Notes under the pieces: generated by a model
The model's input: only the letters and a program-made list of their open reading frames with translations
The model's database searches: none
Told to the model about the DNA's origin: nothing
Translations under genes and position numbers: made by a program
Assembly: GCF_910594985.1 (NCBI RefSeq)
Contig: NZ_CAJVCE010000015.1
Coordinates: forward strand, 62,001-126,000
Source of the DNA: Paenibacillus allorhizosphaerae
GTDB lineage: Bacteria; Bacillota; Bacilli; Paenibacillales; NBRC-103111
Length of the DNA stretch: 64,000 bases
Reading direction: 5' to 3'
Part shown: in pieces, positions 16,759-25,010 of the stretch
How positions within the stretch are numbered: the first letter of the stretch is position 1
How the letters are laid out: the number at the start of each line of letters is the position of its first letter

Positions 16759-18333
16759 TTGAAAACATTTAGTGAATTCGGCTTGGAGCCAAAGGTACTG
16801 CGCGCTATTACTGAGATGGGCTTTGAAGAATCAACCCCGATTCAGGATAAAGCCATTCCGGTAGCAATGGAAGGCCGCGACCTGATCGGCCAGGCACAGA
16901 CAGGAACAGGGAAAACCGCCGCCTTCGGGATTCCGTTGATCAATAAGATCGATATTAAAGAAGAACGGATCGTGGCGCTCATCATGTGTCCGACGCGGGA
17001 GCTTGCCATACAAGTAGCTGAAGAGATCGAGAAGCTCGGGCGGTTCAAAGGCATCCGATCCCTTCCAATTTACGGCGGACAAGATATCGTGAAACAAATC
17101 CGCGGGCTCCGCAAAAAGCCGCAAATTATTATCGGTACGCCGGGTCGTTTACTCGATCACATTAACCGCAAAACGATCAAGCTGGACGACGTTCAAACCG
17201 TTATTTTGGATGAAGCCGACGAAATGCTCGACATGGGCTTCATGGACGATATTCAAGCGATCCTGAAGCTTGTACCTGAAGAGCGCCAGACGATGCTGTT
17301 CTCCGCTACGATGCCGATCAATATTCAGAAGCTGGCGCAGCAGTTCCTGCGCAATCCGGAGCATGTGTCCGTTATTCCGAAGCAAGTGAGCGCGCCGCTG
17401 ATCGACCAGTCGTACATCGAGCTTCACGAGCGTCAAAAATTCGAAGCGTTGTGCCGATTGATCGATATGGAATCGCCGGATTTGGCCATCATCTTCGGAC
17501 GGACCAAACGCCGTGTCGACGAGCTTGCCGAAGCGCTGCAAAAGCGAGGCTACACCGCCGAAGGCTTGCACGGGGACTTGTCCCAAAATCAGCGCGATAA
17601 CGTAATGCGCAAATTCCGCGACGGAAGCATCGACGTGCTTGTTGCTACCGACGTTGCGGCGCGCGGCCTTGACGTTTCGGGCGTAACGCACGTCATTAAC
17701 TTTGACCTGCCGCAGGATCCGGAAAGCTACGTACACCGGATCGGCCGTACCGGCCGTGCAGGGAAAGAAGGCGCGGCTTATACGTTCGTTACTCCGCGTG
17801 AGATCGACCATCTGCACTTCATCGAGAAAATTACGCGCCACCGCATCACGCGCAAGCCGATGCCGAGCCTCGCGGAGGCGATCGAAGGCAAGCAAAAGGT
17901 GACCGCGGAACGCGTGCTCGAAATTTTGCAAAATGACGAGCATAACGAATATAAAGGTTTGGCGATTTCTTTGCTGGAGCAGCATGATTCGGTTCATTTG
18001 CTGGCCGCTGCGCTCAAGCTGCTGACAGGCGATAAGAAGGAAATCGAAATCGAGCTGACGCCGGAAGATCCGATCCGCGCCAAGAAAAGAAGACCTGACG
18101 TTCGCAGCAGCGGACGCCGTCCTTCCGGTCCTTTCGGTACTGCCGGAGGCGCACGTCGCAACGATCGTCCGTATGACCGCGACCGCGGCGGTTACCGTGG
18201 CGGTGGCGGCGGAGACCGTTCGCGCCGTGACGGAGGTCGTGATAACCGCGATACCCGAGGCCGCTCGGATAACCGTGATCGTGGCGGCTATTCCCGTCCA
18301 TCCAACCGGACCAACGAGGAAACGCTCGTATAA
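16759..18333 (+). CDS. cshA: DEAD-box RNA helicase CshA
   Basis: 524 aa. ATP-dependent RNA helicase acting in ribosome assembly, cold adaptation and the RNA degradosome. Motifs in order are a Q motif with Phe-Gly-Leu and TPIQ, Walker A AQTGTGKT (about 47-54), PTRELA, TPGR, DEAD, SAT, and in the second RecA domain ATDVAARGLD and HRIGRTGRAG. A CshA C-terminal domain follows (about 365-440), then a long RG/RD-rich tail (RGGYRGGGGGDRSRR) for RNA binding. The start is a TTG at 16759 behind AAAGGAG. A long leader with an extended -10 promoter suggests post-transcriptional or cold control. Confidence 0.95.
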   Translation: MKTFSEFGLEPKVLRAITEMGFEESTPIQDKAIPVAMEGRDLIGQAQTGTGKTAAFGIPLINKIDIKEERIVALIMCPTRELAIQVAEEIEKLGRFKGIRSLPIYGGQDIVKQIRGLRKKPQIIIGTPGRLLDHINRKTIKLDDVQTVILDEADEMLDMGFMDDIQAILKLVPEERQTMLFSATMPINIQKLAQQFLRNPEHVSVIPKQVSAPLIDQSYIELHERQKFEALCRLIDMESPDLAIIFGRTKRRVDELAEALQKRGYTAEGLHGDLSQNQRDNVMRKFRDGSIDVLVATDVAARGLDVSGVTHVINFDLPQDPESYVHRIGRTGRAGKEGAAYTFVTPREIDHLHFIEKITRHRITRKPMPSLAEAIEGKQKVTAERVLEILQNDEHNEYKGLAISLLEQHDSVHLLAAALKLLTGDKKEIEIELTPEDPIRAKKRRPDVRSSGRRPSGPFGTAGGARRNDRPYDRDRGGYRGGGGGDRSRRDGGRDNRDTRGRSDNRDRGGYSRPSNRTNEETLV

Positions 18334-18347
18334 AAAGTCATGCACGG

Positions 18348-18389
18348 AGGCAAGCGCGCTCAGTTCGTTACGGCGTGCTTGCCTTTTTT
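18348..18389 (+). terminator. Intrinsic terminator after cshA
   Basis: Stem AGGCAAGC/GCTTGCCT followed by TTTTTT, 15 nt past the cshA stop. Confidence 0.85.
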
Positions 18390-18394
18390 GTACA

Positions 18395-18444
18395 TAAAAA
18401 AACGGCAGACACCGCTTCCGCTAAACGGACGGAGGCGTCTGCCG
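18395..18444 (-). terminator. Terminator of the tiny membrane protein gene
   Basis: Stem CGGCAGAC/GTCTGCCG with seven T following on the minus strand, just after the 18467 gene. Confidence 0.8.
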
Positions 18445-18466
18445 ATTTGCCAATCGCCTTCGGCTC

Positions 18467-18565
18467 TTAGTACAACAGACCGCGGCTCACAATCACAAGC
18501 AGTATAAACAATACGAGGATCGTACCTGTAGAAGTCCAGAAACCGCCATACGCTATGTGACTCAT
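18467..18565 (-). CDS. Tiny YjcZ-type sporulation membrane protein, copy 1
   Basis: 32 aa: MSHIAYGGFWTSTGTI, then the hydrophobic core LVLFILLVIV and a short SRGLLY tail. A single membrane helix with STGTILVLFILLVI resembles the tiny transmembrane family of Bacillus (YjcZ/TIGR01732-like), whose members are made in sporulation. AAGGAGGG lies 8 nt before the ATG and a strong terminator follows, so it is a real gene despite its size. A close paralogue is at 49657. In the window it is convergent with cshA. Confidence 0.85.
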   Translation of the reverse strand: MSHIAYGGFWTSTGTILVLFILLVIVSRGLLY

Positions 18566-18713
18566 TGAACATGCCCTCCTTGACTCAGTTGTGGTTTGAG
18601 TGGGTACTATACTATCAACATATGCCCACCACGGGCGAATGGTATAGACGGGTACCTAGATCGCCATAAATAAGCTATAATGGATAATATATCGGATTTA
18701 GGAGGTCAAACGA

Positions 18714-19613
18714 TTGGAATTTCGTGGACTAATGGGTGGACTATACCGCATTACGGAATGGATCATGCGGCTTTCCGTCATCAACTTGCTTTGGGTGCTT
18801 TGCTCCCTTCCGTTTTTTTTACTCGGCTTGATCCTGCTGCAAGCGCAAACCTCTGATCAAGTATTTCAAATGTTCTTTTTAATGTGCGTCGTATCGCCTT
18901 TTACGCTGTTTCCATCCACGACCGCGATGTTTAGCGTTGCCCGCAAGTGGCTAACGGGCGAAGAGGACGCGCCGCTGCTCAAAACCTTTTTCCGCGGTTA
19001 CAAAAGCAACTTTTTGCAAAGCATGCTGGGAGGATTAATTTACATCATCCTGGGCGTTATTTTATATACCAACTACCGGTTTTACGGGGGCCAGTCCAAT
19101 ACGTTCGGCATATTGCGCTTTCTGGTGCTTTCGCTTTCCGTCATTTTGGCGATATCGCTGTTTCACTTTTTCTCGATATTATCGCATTTGCATATGAAGC
19201 TGCTGCAAATAATAAAAAATGCGCTCTTGATTACGATCGGCAGTCCGATTCGCTCGTTGTCGCTCATCGTGTTGATCAGTGTCATTGTGTATATCAGCTT
19301 CTTTAAATTCACCTTTTTAATTCCGTTTTTTATGGGAAGCTTGATCGCTATCGTTTCTTTCTGGCATTTCAATCTCATTTTCGGCAAGCTGCAGATGAAG
19401 CAGCAGGAATTGCTCGAGAAGGAAGCGGAAACTGCAGAGGCAGACCCGGAATCGGAGAAGAAACAAGACGGCAGCGAGGACGAGCACGAAACCTCAACCG
19501 AACCGAAAGCGCTGCGGTCGGAAGAAACACCGGCGGATTTGCGAGGGGAAGCGACGTCATCACCGGGGAATGATCAACGGGAATCGGAGCATACTAAGAA
19601 AGAGCAGCCGTGA
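18714..19613 (+). CDS. YesL family membrane protein (DUF624)
   Basis: 299 aa. About five membrane segments over residues 15-220, starting with the family opening FRGLMGGLYRITEWIMRL, which matches DUF624/YesL. The C-terminal 75 residues are an unusually acidic, charged tail (many E, D, K, S, T) on the cytosolic side; typical YesL proteins are ~210 aa and lack it. The start is TTG at 18714 with AGGAGGTC 6 nt before. YesL relatives usually sit with sugar ABC transporters or glycosidases; here the neighbours are 6S RNA and tal. Function unknown. Confidence 0.85.
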   Translation: MEFRGLMGGLYRITEWIMRLSVINLLWVLCSLPFFLLGLILLQAQTSDQVFQMFFLMCVVSPFTLFPSTTAMFSVARKWLTGEEDAPLLKTFFRGYKSNFLQSMLGGLIYIILGVILYTNYRFYGGQSNTFGILRFLVLSLSVILAISLFHFFSILSHLHMKLLQIIKNALLITIGSPIRSLSLIVLISVIVYISFFKFTFLIPFFMGSLIAIVSFWHFNLIFGKLQMKQQELLEKEAETAEADPESEKKQDGSEDEHETSTEPKALRSEETPADLRGEATSSPGNDQRESEHTKKEQP

Positions 19614-19651
19614 TTTTCCGCTTATTCCATAACAAATATGGCGTCATGAGG

Positions 19652-19680
19652 TTTACTTTCATTAGTGAAACCACTATAAT
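19652..19680 (+). promoter_or_regulatory. Promoter of 6S RNA
   Basis: -35 TTTACT (19652-19657), 17-bp spacer, -10 TATAAT (19675-19680). Predicted start is near 19687. Confidence 0.8.
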
Positions 19681-19686
19681 GTAAAT

Positions 19687-19874
19687 ACAACAAAATCCTG
19701 CGATGTGCGTTTCGGTTTTCAGTTGTTTTGAACCAATGACTGTTTCACGGGAGACCTATATTGAATCGCGGCTGACATGCCCTCGAAAAGGGACTTCAAA
19801 ACCGATTCTGCGGACACCCACCTGCGAGAGCGGGTTTGAAACACGAAATCGGACGGCATATGCGGGTTTTTTTT
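19687..19874 (+). ncRNA. ssrS: 6S RNA
   Basis: About 188 nt between DUF624 and tal, with its own promoter and a closing oligo-T. The 5' CCTGCG pairs with the 3' TGCGGG to close the molecule. The internal blocks GACATGCCCTCG, AAGGGACTTCAAAACC and CTGCGGACACCCACCTG correspond in order to the conserved 3' half of 6S RNA (in E. coli GAGCATGCTCGG, GAAGCCTTAAAACTGCG, CACATTCACCTTG). 6S RNA binds sigma-A RNA polymerase as an open-promoter mimic and reprograms transcription in stationary phase. Bacilli usually have two copies; only one is here. Confidence 0.88.
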
Positions 19875-19915
19875 GTGCTTAAATGGTCGTATACATAGGA
19901 GAAAGGGTGTTAGAA

Positions 19916-20572
19916 ATGAAGCTGTTCATCGATACAGCGAACGTGGATGAGATCCGCATGGCGCATGAGCTTGGTGTCATTGCCGGCGTTACAACGAATC
20001 CGTCGCTGATTGCGAAAGAAGGCAAAGATTTTTTTGCAACGGTTAAAGAAATCGTGTCCATCGTAGGCAATATGCCGATTAGCGCGGAAGTCATTAGCTT
20101 GAAAGCCGATGAAATGGTGGAACAGGGCAAGAAGCTCGCTGCACTCGGCGAAGGCATTGTCGTCAAAGTTCCGATGACCGAGGAAGGCTTGAAGGCGACG
20201 AACCAGTTCGCGAAGCTTGGGATCAAAACCAATGTCACGCTCATTTTCAGCTCTCCGCAAGCGCTGCTTGCCGCACGGGCGGGTGCAACTTACGTATCGC
20301 CGTTTGTCGGCCGTTTGGACGACATTAATCAAATCGGTATGAAACTGATCGAGGAGATCAGCCAAATCTTTAAAATGCACAGCATTACTTCGGAAATTAT
20401 TACTGCTAGCGTACGCACGACAACGCATGTTATTGAGGCGGCGCTGCTCGGAGCGGATATCGCTACGGTTCCTTATAAGGTAATCCAGCAAATGACGAAG
20501 CATCCGCTTACGGATGTGGGCATTGAACGTTTTCTGGCCGATTGGAAGGGCGCAAACCTCTCGTCTTTCTAA
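19916..20572 (+). CDS. tal: Transaldolase (TalC/fructose-6-phosphate aldolase-like)
   Basis: 218 aa, the short transaldolase subfamily. It transfers a dihydroxyacetone unit between sugar phosphates in the pentose phosphate pathway. The opening MKLFIDTANVDEIR, GVTTNPSLI, the Schiff-base lysine region GIVVKVPMTEEG, and NVTLIFSSPQALLAARAGATYVSPFVGRLDD are family hallmarks. ATG 19916 has AAAGGGTG; the longer in-frame start at 19883 would run into the tail of 6S RNA. It ends at a strong terminator. xylB lies convergent downstream, so xylulose 5-phosphate supply and its processing genes are neighbours. Confidence 0.95.
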   Translation: MKLFIDTANVDEIRMAHELGVIAGVTTNPSLIAKEGKDFFATVKEIVSIVGNMPISAEVISLKADEMVEQGKKLAALGEGIVVKVPMTEEGLKATNQFAKLGIKTNVTLIFSSPQALLAARAGATYVSPFVGRLDDINQIGMKLIEEISQIFKMHSITSEIITASVRTTTHVIEAALLGADIATVPYKVIQQMTKHPLTDVGIERFLADWKGANLSSF

Positions 20573-20608
20573 GCGAATCATTGGGGTTTGCAGTTCCTAT
20601 ACAAATGA

Positions 20609-20668
20609 GAAGAGCAGTGCTCGCATTCCCGAAACAGGGAGCGCAGGCGCTGCTCTTCTTATTTATTA
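20609..20668 (+). terminator. Intrinsic terminator after tal
   Basis: Stem GAAGAGCAG/CTGCTCTTC with a T-rich tail, about 40 nt after the tal stop. Confidence 0.75.
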
Positions 20669-20744
20669 TAGCATCAGAGCTTACAGTTTTCAGCGAAAAG
20701 GGTTCGATCAGAAAATTTTCATATGAACACTAAGCTAGGGTGTT

Positions 20745-22268
20745 TTATACCAGATCGTGAAGCCGGTGGAACGTGTCTTTCAATGTCCCGTAAAGCGAAC
20801 GGTACACCGAATAGTACGCTTCATACCGCTCTTGATTCGCCGGGTTCGGCTCCACCCGGTCTACAACGCGAATCCACTGCTCGCAGAGCGTCGGGATGTC
20901 TTTCTGCATAACGCCGGAAGCTGCCATGACGGCGGCGCCGTAGGCCGGGCCGTCCGTTGAATTGACCGTGACGACCGGATATCCAAAGATGTCGGCGATC
21001 ATTTGGCGCCAGAACAAGCTTCTGGCCCCGCCGCCGTTTACCCGCAGCTCCGTAATTTCGATGCCGGATTGCTTCACAAGCTCAAGCGAATCGCGCAGTC
21101 CGAACGTGATGCCTTCCAGCACGGCGCGGGTCAGATGCGCTTTCGTATGCCTCAGGTTGAGCCCGATAAAGCCGCCGCGCGCTTTCGGATCCGGGTGCGG
21201 CGTTCGTTCCCCGGTCAAATAGGGGAGGAACAGCAGTCCTTCGCTTCCGAGCGGGGCCGTTTGTGCGAGCGCCGTCAAATATTCGTACACGTCGCGGCCT
21301 TCGGTCGCGGCCTGCTGCAGTTCTTCATACGCGAAATGGTTTTTCCACCACTGGAACGAGCCGCCGGCCGCGAGCATGACGCCCATGCGATGCCATTTGC
21401 CCGGGACGCCATGGCAAAACGAATGCAGGCGGCATTCGGGATCGGCCTCATACGCGTCGTCGTGGACGAACACAACGCCGGAGGTGCCGAGCGCGACGGA
21501 GGCGATGCCGCGGGAGACGACGCCGACGCCGACAGCGCCGCACGCCTGATCCCCGCCGCCGGCGACGACCGGCGTACCGGCGATCAGGCCGGTGCGGTTC
21601 GCCGCTTCCGGCAGCACGCGGCCGGCCACGGCGTTGCTCTCGTACAGCGGCGGCAGCCATTCCGCTGGAATGTCCAGCCGCCCCAACACTTCCTGCGACC
21701 AGTGGCGGCCGGCCACATCAAGCAGCAGCGTGCCGCTGGCGTCCGCGAGATCCATACCGAAAGCGCCGGTCAGCCGGAGGCGGACGTAATCCTTCGGCAG
21801 CATCAAATGCGCCGTCCGCTTATAATGATCCGGCTCGTGATTGCGCAGCCATACGACCTTCGGCGCGGTAAACCCGGTGAGCGCCCGATTGCCGGTCAAC
21901 AGGCCGAGCGTTTCTTTGCCGATCGTCCGTTCGATCCAGTCGCATTCCGCGGCTGTGCGCTGATCGCACCATAGCAAAGCCGGACGAACGACGGCCAGCT
22001 GCGAATCCAAAAACACGGAGCCGTGCATTTGTCCCGATAAGCCGATTCCTGCAACTTCTTCTCCGTTCACGCCGGACTGGGCAAGGAGAGCGCGAATGCA
22101 ATCCGCGGTTCCGTTCCACCAGTCTTCGGGATGCTGCTCCGCCCAGCCCGGCTCGGGCTGAAGCAGCGGGTATTCGACGCTGTGACCGGCTTTCACCGAA
22201 CCGGCTTCGTCAACCAGTATGCATTTCACGGCGGATGTGCCCAAGTCAATGCCTAAAAAATATGCCAT
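20745..22268 (-). CDS. xylB: Xylulokinase
   Basis: 507 aa FGGY-family carbohydrate kinase phosphorylating D-xylulose to xylulose 5-phosphate. The N-terminal phosphate loop YFLGIDLGTSAVKCILVDE, the substrate loop GIGLSGQMHG, DQRTAAECDWI, the GGGDQACGAVG and GTSGVV nucleotide segments, and VNGGGARSLFWRQMIAD are typical of XylB. I chose ATG 22268, preceded by AGGTGATC, over the upstream ATG at 22286. A XylR-type operator lies 50 nt upstream. xylA and xylR are not adjacent, unlike the B. subtilis operon. Confidence 0.93.
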   Translation of the reverse strand: MAYFLGIDLGTSAVKCILVDEAGSVKAGHSVEYPLLQPEPGWAEQHPEDWWNGTADCIRALLAQSGVNGEEVAGIGLSGQMHGSVFLDSQLAVVRPALLWCDQRTAAECDWIERTIGKETLGLLTGNRALTGFTAPKVVWLRNHEPDHYKRTAHLMLPKDYVRLRLTGAFGMDLADASGTLLLDVAGRHWSQEVLGRLDIPAEWLPPLYESNAVAGRVLPEAANRTGLIAGTPVVAGGGDQACGAVGVGVVSRGIASVALGTSGVVFVHDDAYEADPECRLHSFCHGVPGKWHRMGVMLAAGGSFQWWKNHFAYEELQQAATEGRDVYEYLTALAQTAPLGSEGLLFLPYLTGERTPHPDPKARGGFIGLNLRHTKAHLTRAVLEGITFGLRDSLELVKQSGIEITELRVNGGGARSLFWRQMIADIFGYPVVTVNSTDGPAYGAAVMAASGVMQKDIPTLCEQWIRVVDRVEPNPANQERYEAYYSVYRSLYGTLKDTFHRLHDLV

Positions 22269-22317
22269 TGCGATCACCTCATACAACTTTATTTTTGATT
22301 CATGCTTACCAAAGAAC

Positions 22318-22338
22318 TTAGTTTATCGATTAAACAAA
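22318..22338 (-). promoter_or_regulatory. XylR-type operator upstream of xylB
   Basis: TTAGTTTA-TCGAT-TAAACAAA: 7 of 8 arm positions are symmetric, like known XylR operators of Bacilli. A TATAAT lies at 22349-22354 on the minus strand, so the operator sits at about +4 to +24 of the xylB transcript, a repressing position. Confidence 0.55.
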
Positions 22339-22477
22339 TGCTGCATTTATTATATTCGCATCCCAATACCGAATTCCTGCCGAACCTATCATTTTTGTTA
22401 AGATTTCAGGAATTTTAACTTCGATATGCGCAAAGCGCGTAAAAAACTTTCTCCTCGCAAAAAAAGATCCTTTTCAT

Positions 22478-22510
22478 CACGAATGTATCTTCATCGAAAA
22501 TGCTTCGTTC
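22478..22510. repeat. Dispersed 33-bp repeat, copy 2
   Basis: Second copy of the element at 13213-13245. It lies in the 400-nt region between xylB and the 22677 gene, which otherwise holds the xylB promoter/operator and the 22518 palindrome but no gene. Confidence 0.65.
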
Positions 22511-22517
22511 CGCAGCG

Positions 22518-22540
22518 TTTGTTACAAAAATCGTAACAAA
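22518..22540. promoter_or_regulatory. Operator-like inverted repeat
   Basis: TTTGTTAC-N7-GTAACAAA, a perfect 8-bp inverted repeat with no T tract, 137 nt before the 22677 start. The binding protein is unknown. Confidence 0.4.
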
Positions 22541-22676
22541 TTGCCCATTTCCTCTTTCTCTTCTTAGCAAACAATGTTATCATAAGAAATAGTGTTAGCC
22601 CGGGTTTATACAACCTCATAGACCATGCTTACGAAGCAGTTTTGCTGAAAGCGCAGAACATATAGGAGGGAAGGCT

Positions 22677-23066
22677 TTGTTAAAGCGAACCTTAATCGGA
22701 CTCATACGAAGCGCTGAAACAACAGGAGAAAAAGCAAAAGACCCGGCATTGAAAACCCGGTACTATAAAATCTCCATGGATCAGGCTTGGGATGAAATCA
22801 TCAACATGTTTAAAAAATTGAACGGGTACAAATTGCTTCACGAAGTAAGAAACGTGGGGGAGATTGTCGTAGAGAAACGAACGATTACCGGAAGAACGCA
22901 AGATATTACGGTAACGTTGTTTTCGATTAATCCGCTGAAGACGGCGGTCGATATTTATTCGGCATCACGTGGTTCTTTGGGCGATTTAGGCTCCAATTAC
23001 CGGACGATTCTTGATATTTACAAGCATATCGATAAGAAGCTCGCTGCTCATAAAATAAATAATTAG
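22677..23066 (+). CDS. Conserved hypothetical protein, DUF1499-like
   Basis: 129 aa, soluble. The C-terminal half, VDIYSASRGSLGDLGSNYR followed by a helix, resembles the end of DUF1499 proteins (SASR.G.SD.G.N..R), and the middle MDQAWDEIINMFKKL fits their first helix. This is a resemblance seen by eye, not a confirmed match. The start is TTG at 22677 with AGGAGGG 6 nt before. It is followed by a bidirectional terminator facing tpx. Role unknown. Confidence 0.7.
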   Translation: MLKRTLIGLIRSAETTGEKAKDPALKTRYYKISMDQAWDEIINMFKKLNGYKLLHEVRNVGEIVVEKRTITGRTQDITVTLFSINPLKTAVDIYSASRGSLGDLGSNYRTILDIYKHIDKKLAAHKINN

Positions 23067-23070
23067 CAAC

Positions 23071-23112
23071 AAAAAAACAGCGTGGGAGCTTTGGCGGCTC
23101 CCCGCTGTTTTT
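23071..23112. terminator. Bidirectional terminator between 22677 gene and tpx
   Basis: Stem ACAGCG(T)GGGAGC/GCTCCC(C)GCTGT with A7 on the left and T5 on the right, serving both convergent genes. Confidence 0.85.
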
Positions 23113-23127
23113 GCATGCACGTCGTGA

Positions 23128-23631
23128 TTAAACCAGTTTCTTAACGGCTTCGACGGCGGCTTCGTAGTTCGGATGCTCCGTCATTTCCTTCAAGTATTCT
23201 ACGTATTGAATCGTGTCGTTCGCATCGATGACGAAGATCGATCTCATGTCGAGTTGGAACTCTTCGATCAGAACGCCGTATGTTTTACCGAAGGAACGAT
23301 CCTTGTAGTCGGACAGCGTTACAACTTTGTCGATGCCGGCAGCGCCGCACCAGCGGGATTGAGCGAACGGCAAGTCCACGCTGATCGTAAGCACGACCAC
23401 ATTGTCGCCGAGTTTCGCAGCTTCTTCGTTGAAACGGCGAGTTTGCGCATCGCATACGCCCGTATCGAGAGAAGGCACTACGCTGATCAACTTCACTTTT
23501 CCTGCATAGTCGGAAAGGGAAGCCGTTTCAAGCAAGTTTTTGCTGATGGTAAAGCTCGGAGCTTTGTCTCCGACTTTCAATTCCGGTCCGATCAATGTAA
23601 TCGGATTGCCTTTGAATGTAGCTTGTGCCAT
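23128..23631 (-). CDS. tpx: Thiol peroxidase (2-Cys peroxiredoxin Tpx)
   Basis: 167 aa. Reduces hydroperoxides with electrons from thioredoxin. Peroxidatic Cys60 in VPSLDTGVCDAQTRRFN and resolving Cys95 in AQSRWCGA are at the positions typical of Tpx. It opens with FKGNPITLIG and has the DKAPSFTI strand. ATG 23631 has AAGGAGGT 10 nt before; an upstream in-frame ATG at 23652 lacks a site. It is divergent from the LysR-type regulator, with 113 nt between the starts. Confidence 0.95.
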   Translation of the reverse strand: MAQATFKGNPITLIGPELKVGDKAPSFTISKNLLETASLSDYAGKVKLISVVPSLDTGVCDAQTRRFNEEAAKLGDNVVVLTISVDLPFAQSRWCGAAGIDKVVTLSDYKDRSFGKTYGVLIEEFQLDMRSIFVIDANDTIQYVEYLKEMTEHPNYEAAVEAVKKLV

Positions 23632-23744
23632 ATGTACATGGACCTCCTTCAAATGTATAGGAATGATTGGTATTCCACCGATTTTTATTATAAGCTTTTC
23701 ATAAGGAACTTGTCCAATGGATGATACGAAAGGAAGTAGCGCTC

Positions 23745-24635
23745 TTGGAACTTAGACAGCTGCAATATTTTGTGAAAGTAGCGCGTAAACAACACGTCAC
23801 CCAGGCGGCCGAGGAGCTTCACGTCGCCCAATCCGCGGTAAGCAGACAAATTCACCAGCTCGAAGAAGAGCTCGGAGTACAGCTTTTTGTGCAAAAAGGC
23901 CGTAATTTGCAGCTGACCTCCGTCGGCAAACTGTTCTTAAGCCGCGTGGAAGGCATTCTCACCGATTTGGAGCGGGCGGTAAACGAGATACACGAATATT
24001 TGGATCCGGAGCATGGCGAAATTCGCATCGGATTTCCGCACAGCCTCGGCATTTATTTACTGCCGACCGTCGTGGCGCACTTCCGCAAATCGCATCCCGG
24101 CGTAAAGTTCCGTCTGCGGCAGGGGACTTATAACAGCTTGATTCGCGATGTGCTGAAAGGCGAAATTGATTTGGCGTTCATTTCACCTTTTCCCGAGAAG
24201 CATGAACGCGTGTGCGGGGAACTGCTGCTGCAGGAAGAGCTGTATGCGATTTTACCGCAGGGGCATCTGCTGGCGGAATACAAGCAAATTCGGCTTGAGC
24301 AGTTGAAGGACGATTCTTTCGTCATGTTCAGCGAAGAGTATTCGCTGCGCTCGATTGTGCTTGACGCGTGCGCCCAGGCCGGCTTTACGCCTCAGATTGG
24401 GTTCGAAGGGGAAGAGACGGATACGATACGCGGTCTGGTCGCGGCGGGAATGGGCGTCAGTTTGCTGCCTGAGATGGCGCTTACGGAAATTAGTGAGCTG
24501 CAGCCGGTGAAAGTTCGGGTCGTCGATCCGCAAGTAACGCGGAGCGTAGGCCTCATTCATCGAAGCGGCGAGAAGCTGCCGCTCGTTGCCGGCGTGTTTC
24601 AGCGGTTTTTGATTGATTTTTTTCGCGATAAATGA
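23745..24635 (+). CDS. LysR-type regulator, GltC-like
   Basis: About 296 aa. N-terminal winged HTH (LRQLQYFVKVARKQHVTQAA, then LHVAQSAVSRQIHQLEEELG) and a periplasmic-binding-like effector domain. The text EYLDPEHGEIRIGFPHSLG, LLPTVVAHF, FRLRQGTY and GLVAAGMGVSLLPE closely follows B. subtilis GltC, the activator of glutamate synthase. No gltAB is adjacent, so the regulon is open. It is divergent from tpx, and LysR regulators often control the divergent neighbour. The start is TTG at 23745 behind AAAGGAAG; ATG 23721 has no site. Confidence 0.85.
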   Translation: MELRQLQYFVKVARKQHVTQAAEELHVAQSAVSRQIHQLEEELGVQLFVQKGRNLQLTSVGKLFLSRVEGILTDLERAVNEIHEYLDPEHGEIRIGFPHSLGIYLLPTVVAHFRKSHPGVKFRLRQGTYNSLIRDVLKGEIDLAFISPFPEKHERVCGELLLQEELYAILPQGHLLAEYKQIRLEQLKDDSFVMFSEEYSLRSIVLDACAQAGFTPQIGFEGEETDTIRGLVAAGMGVSLLPEMALTEISELQPVKVRVVDPQVTRSVGLIHRSGEKLPLVAGVFQRFLIDFFRDK

Positions 24636-24681
24636 GCTATGCATTCCGGCAGGAGCATTTCGAGTACGTTCAAAAGAAAAA

Positions 24682-24702
24682 CCGGAGAGTTGGCTTCTCC
24701 GG
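24682..24702. terminator. Bidirectional hairpin terminator
   Basis: CCGGAGA-N7-TCTCCGG with A-rich left and T-rich right flanks, between the convergent LysR and 24707 genes. Confidence 0.75.
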
Positions 24703-24706
24703 CATT

Positions 24707-24853
24707 TTATAATATAAACATCAGGCTGGCAGCTGCGGTACCGAGCAGCCAATCCATCAGCGGCACCTGCGCGTAAAAGGTGCTTTTTGTTTTTTTATCG
24801 GCTTGTTGGATGTTTTCTTTCATTTGCATTTCAAGTTCGAATAAATTCATCAT
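24707..24853 (-). CDS. Small hypothetical protein with C-terminal hydrophobic segment
   Basis: 48 aa. A charged helical N-terminus (MMNLFELEMQMKENIQQADK) is followed by a hydrophobic end (MDWLLGTAAASLMFIL) that could be a membrane anchor. ATG 24853 has GGAGGAG at good distance and a terminator follows, which supports it; no family recognised. Confidence 0.6.
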   Translation of the reverse strand: MMNLFELEMQMKENIQQADKKTKSTFYAQVPLMDWLLGTAAASLMFIL

Positions 24854-25010
24854 GGTTTGTCTCCTCCTGTTGATGCGGCTTTGAGTGGAACGGTTCATAC
24901 TCCGTTAACTCTCGCTGCATTTGGTATACTTTTATTATAGCTTGATAAAGATGAACAAAAAGTGTAGCATAATATTTATTACTTTCATCTTTTATGGGGG
25001 GATCGCGAAA

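Noticed and set aside
23640..23745. PerR box in front of tpx
   Set aside because: TTATTATAAG-like bases occur but do not make the TTATAAT-N-ATTATAA palindrome.
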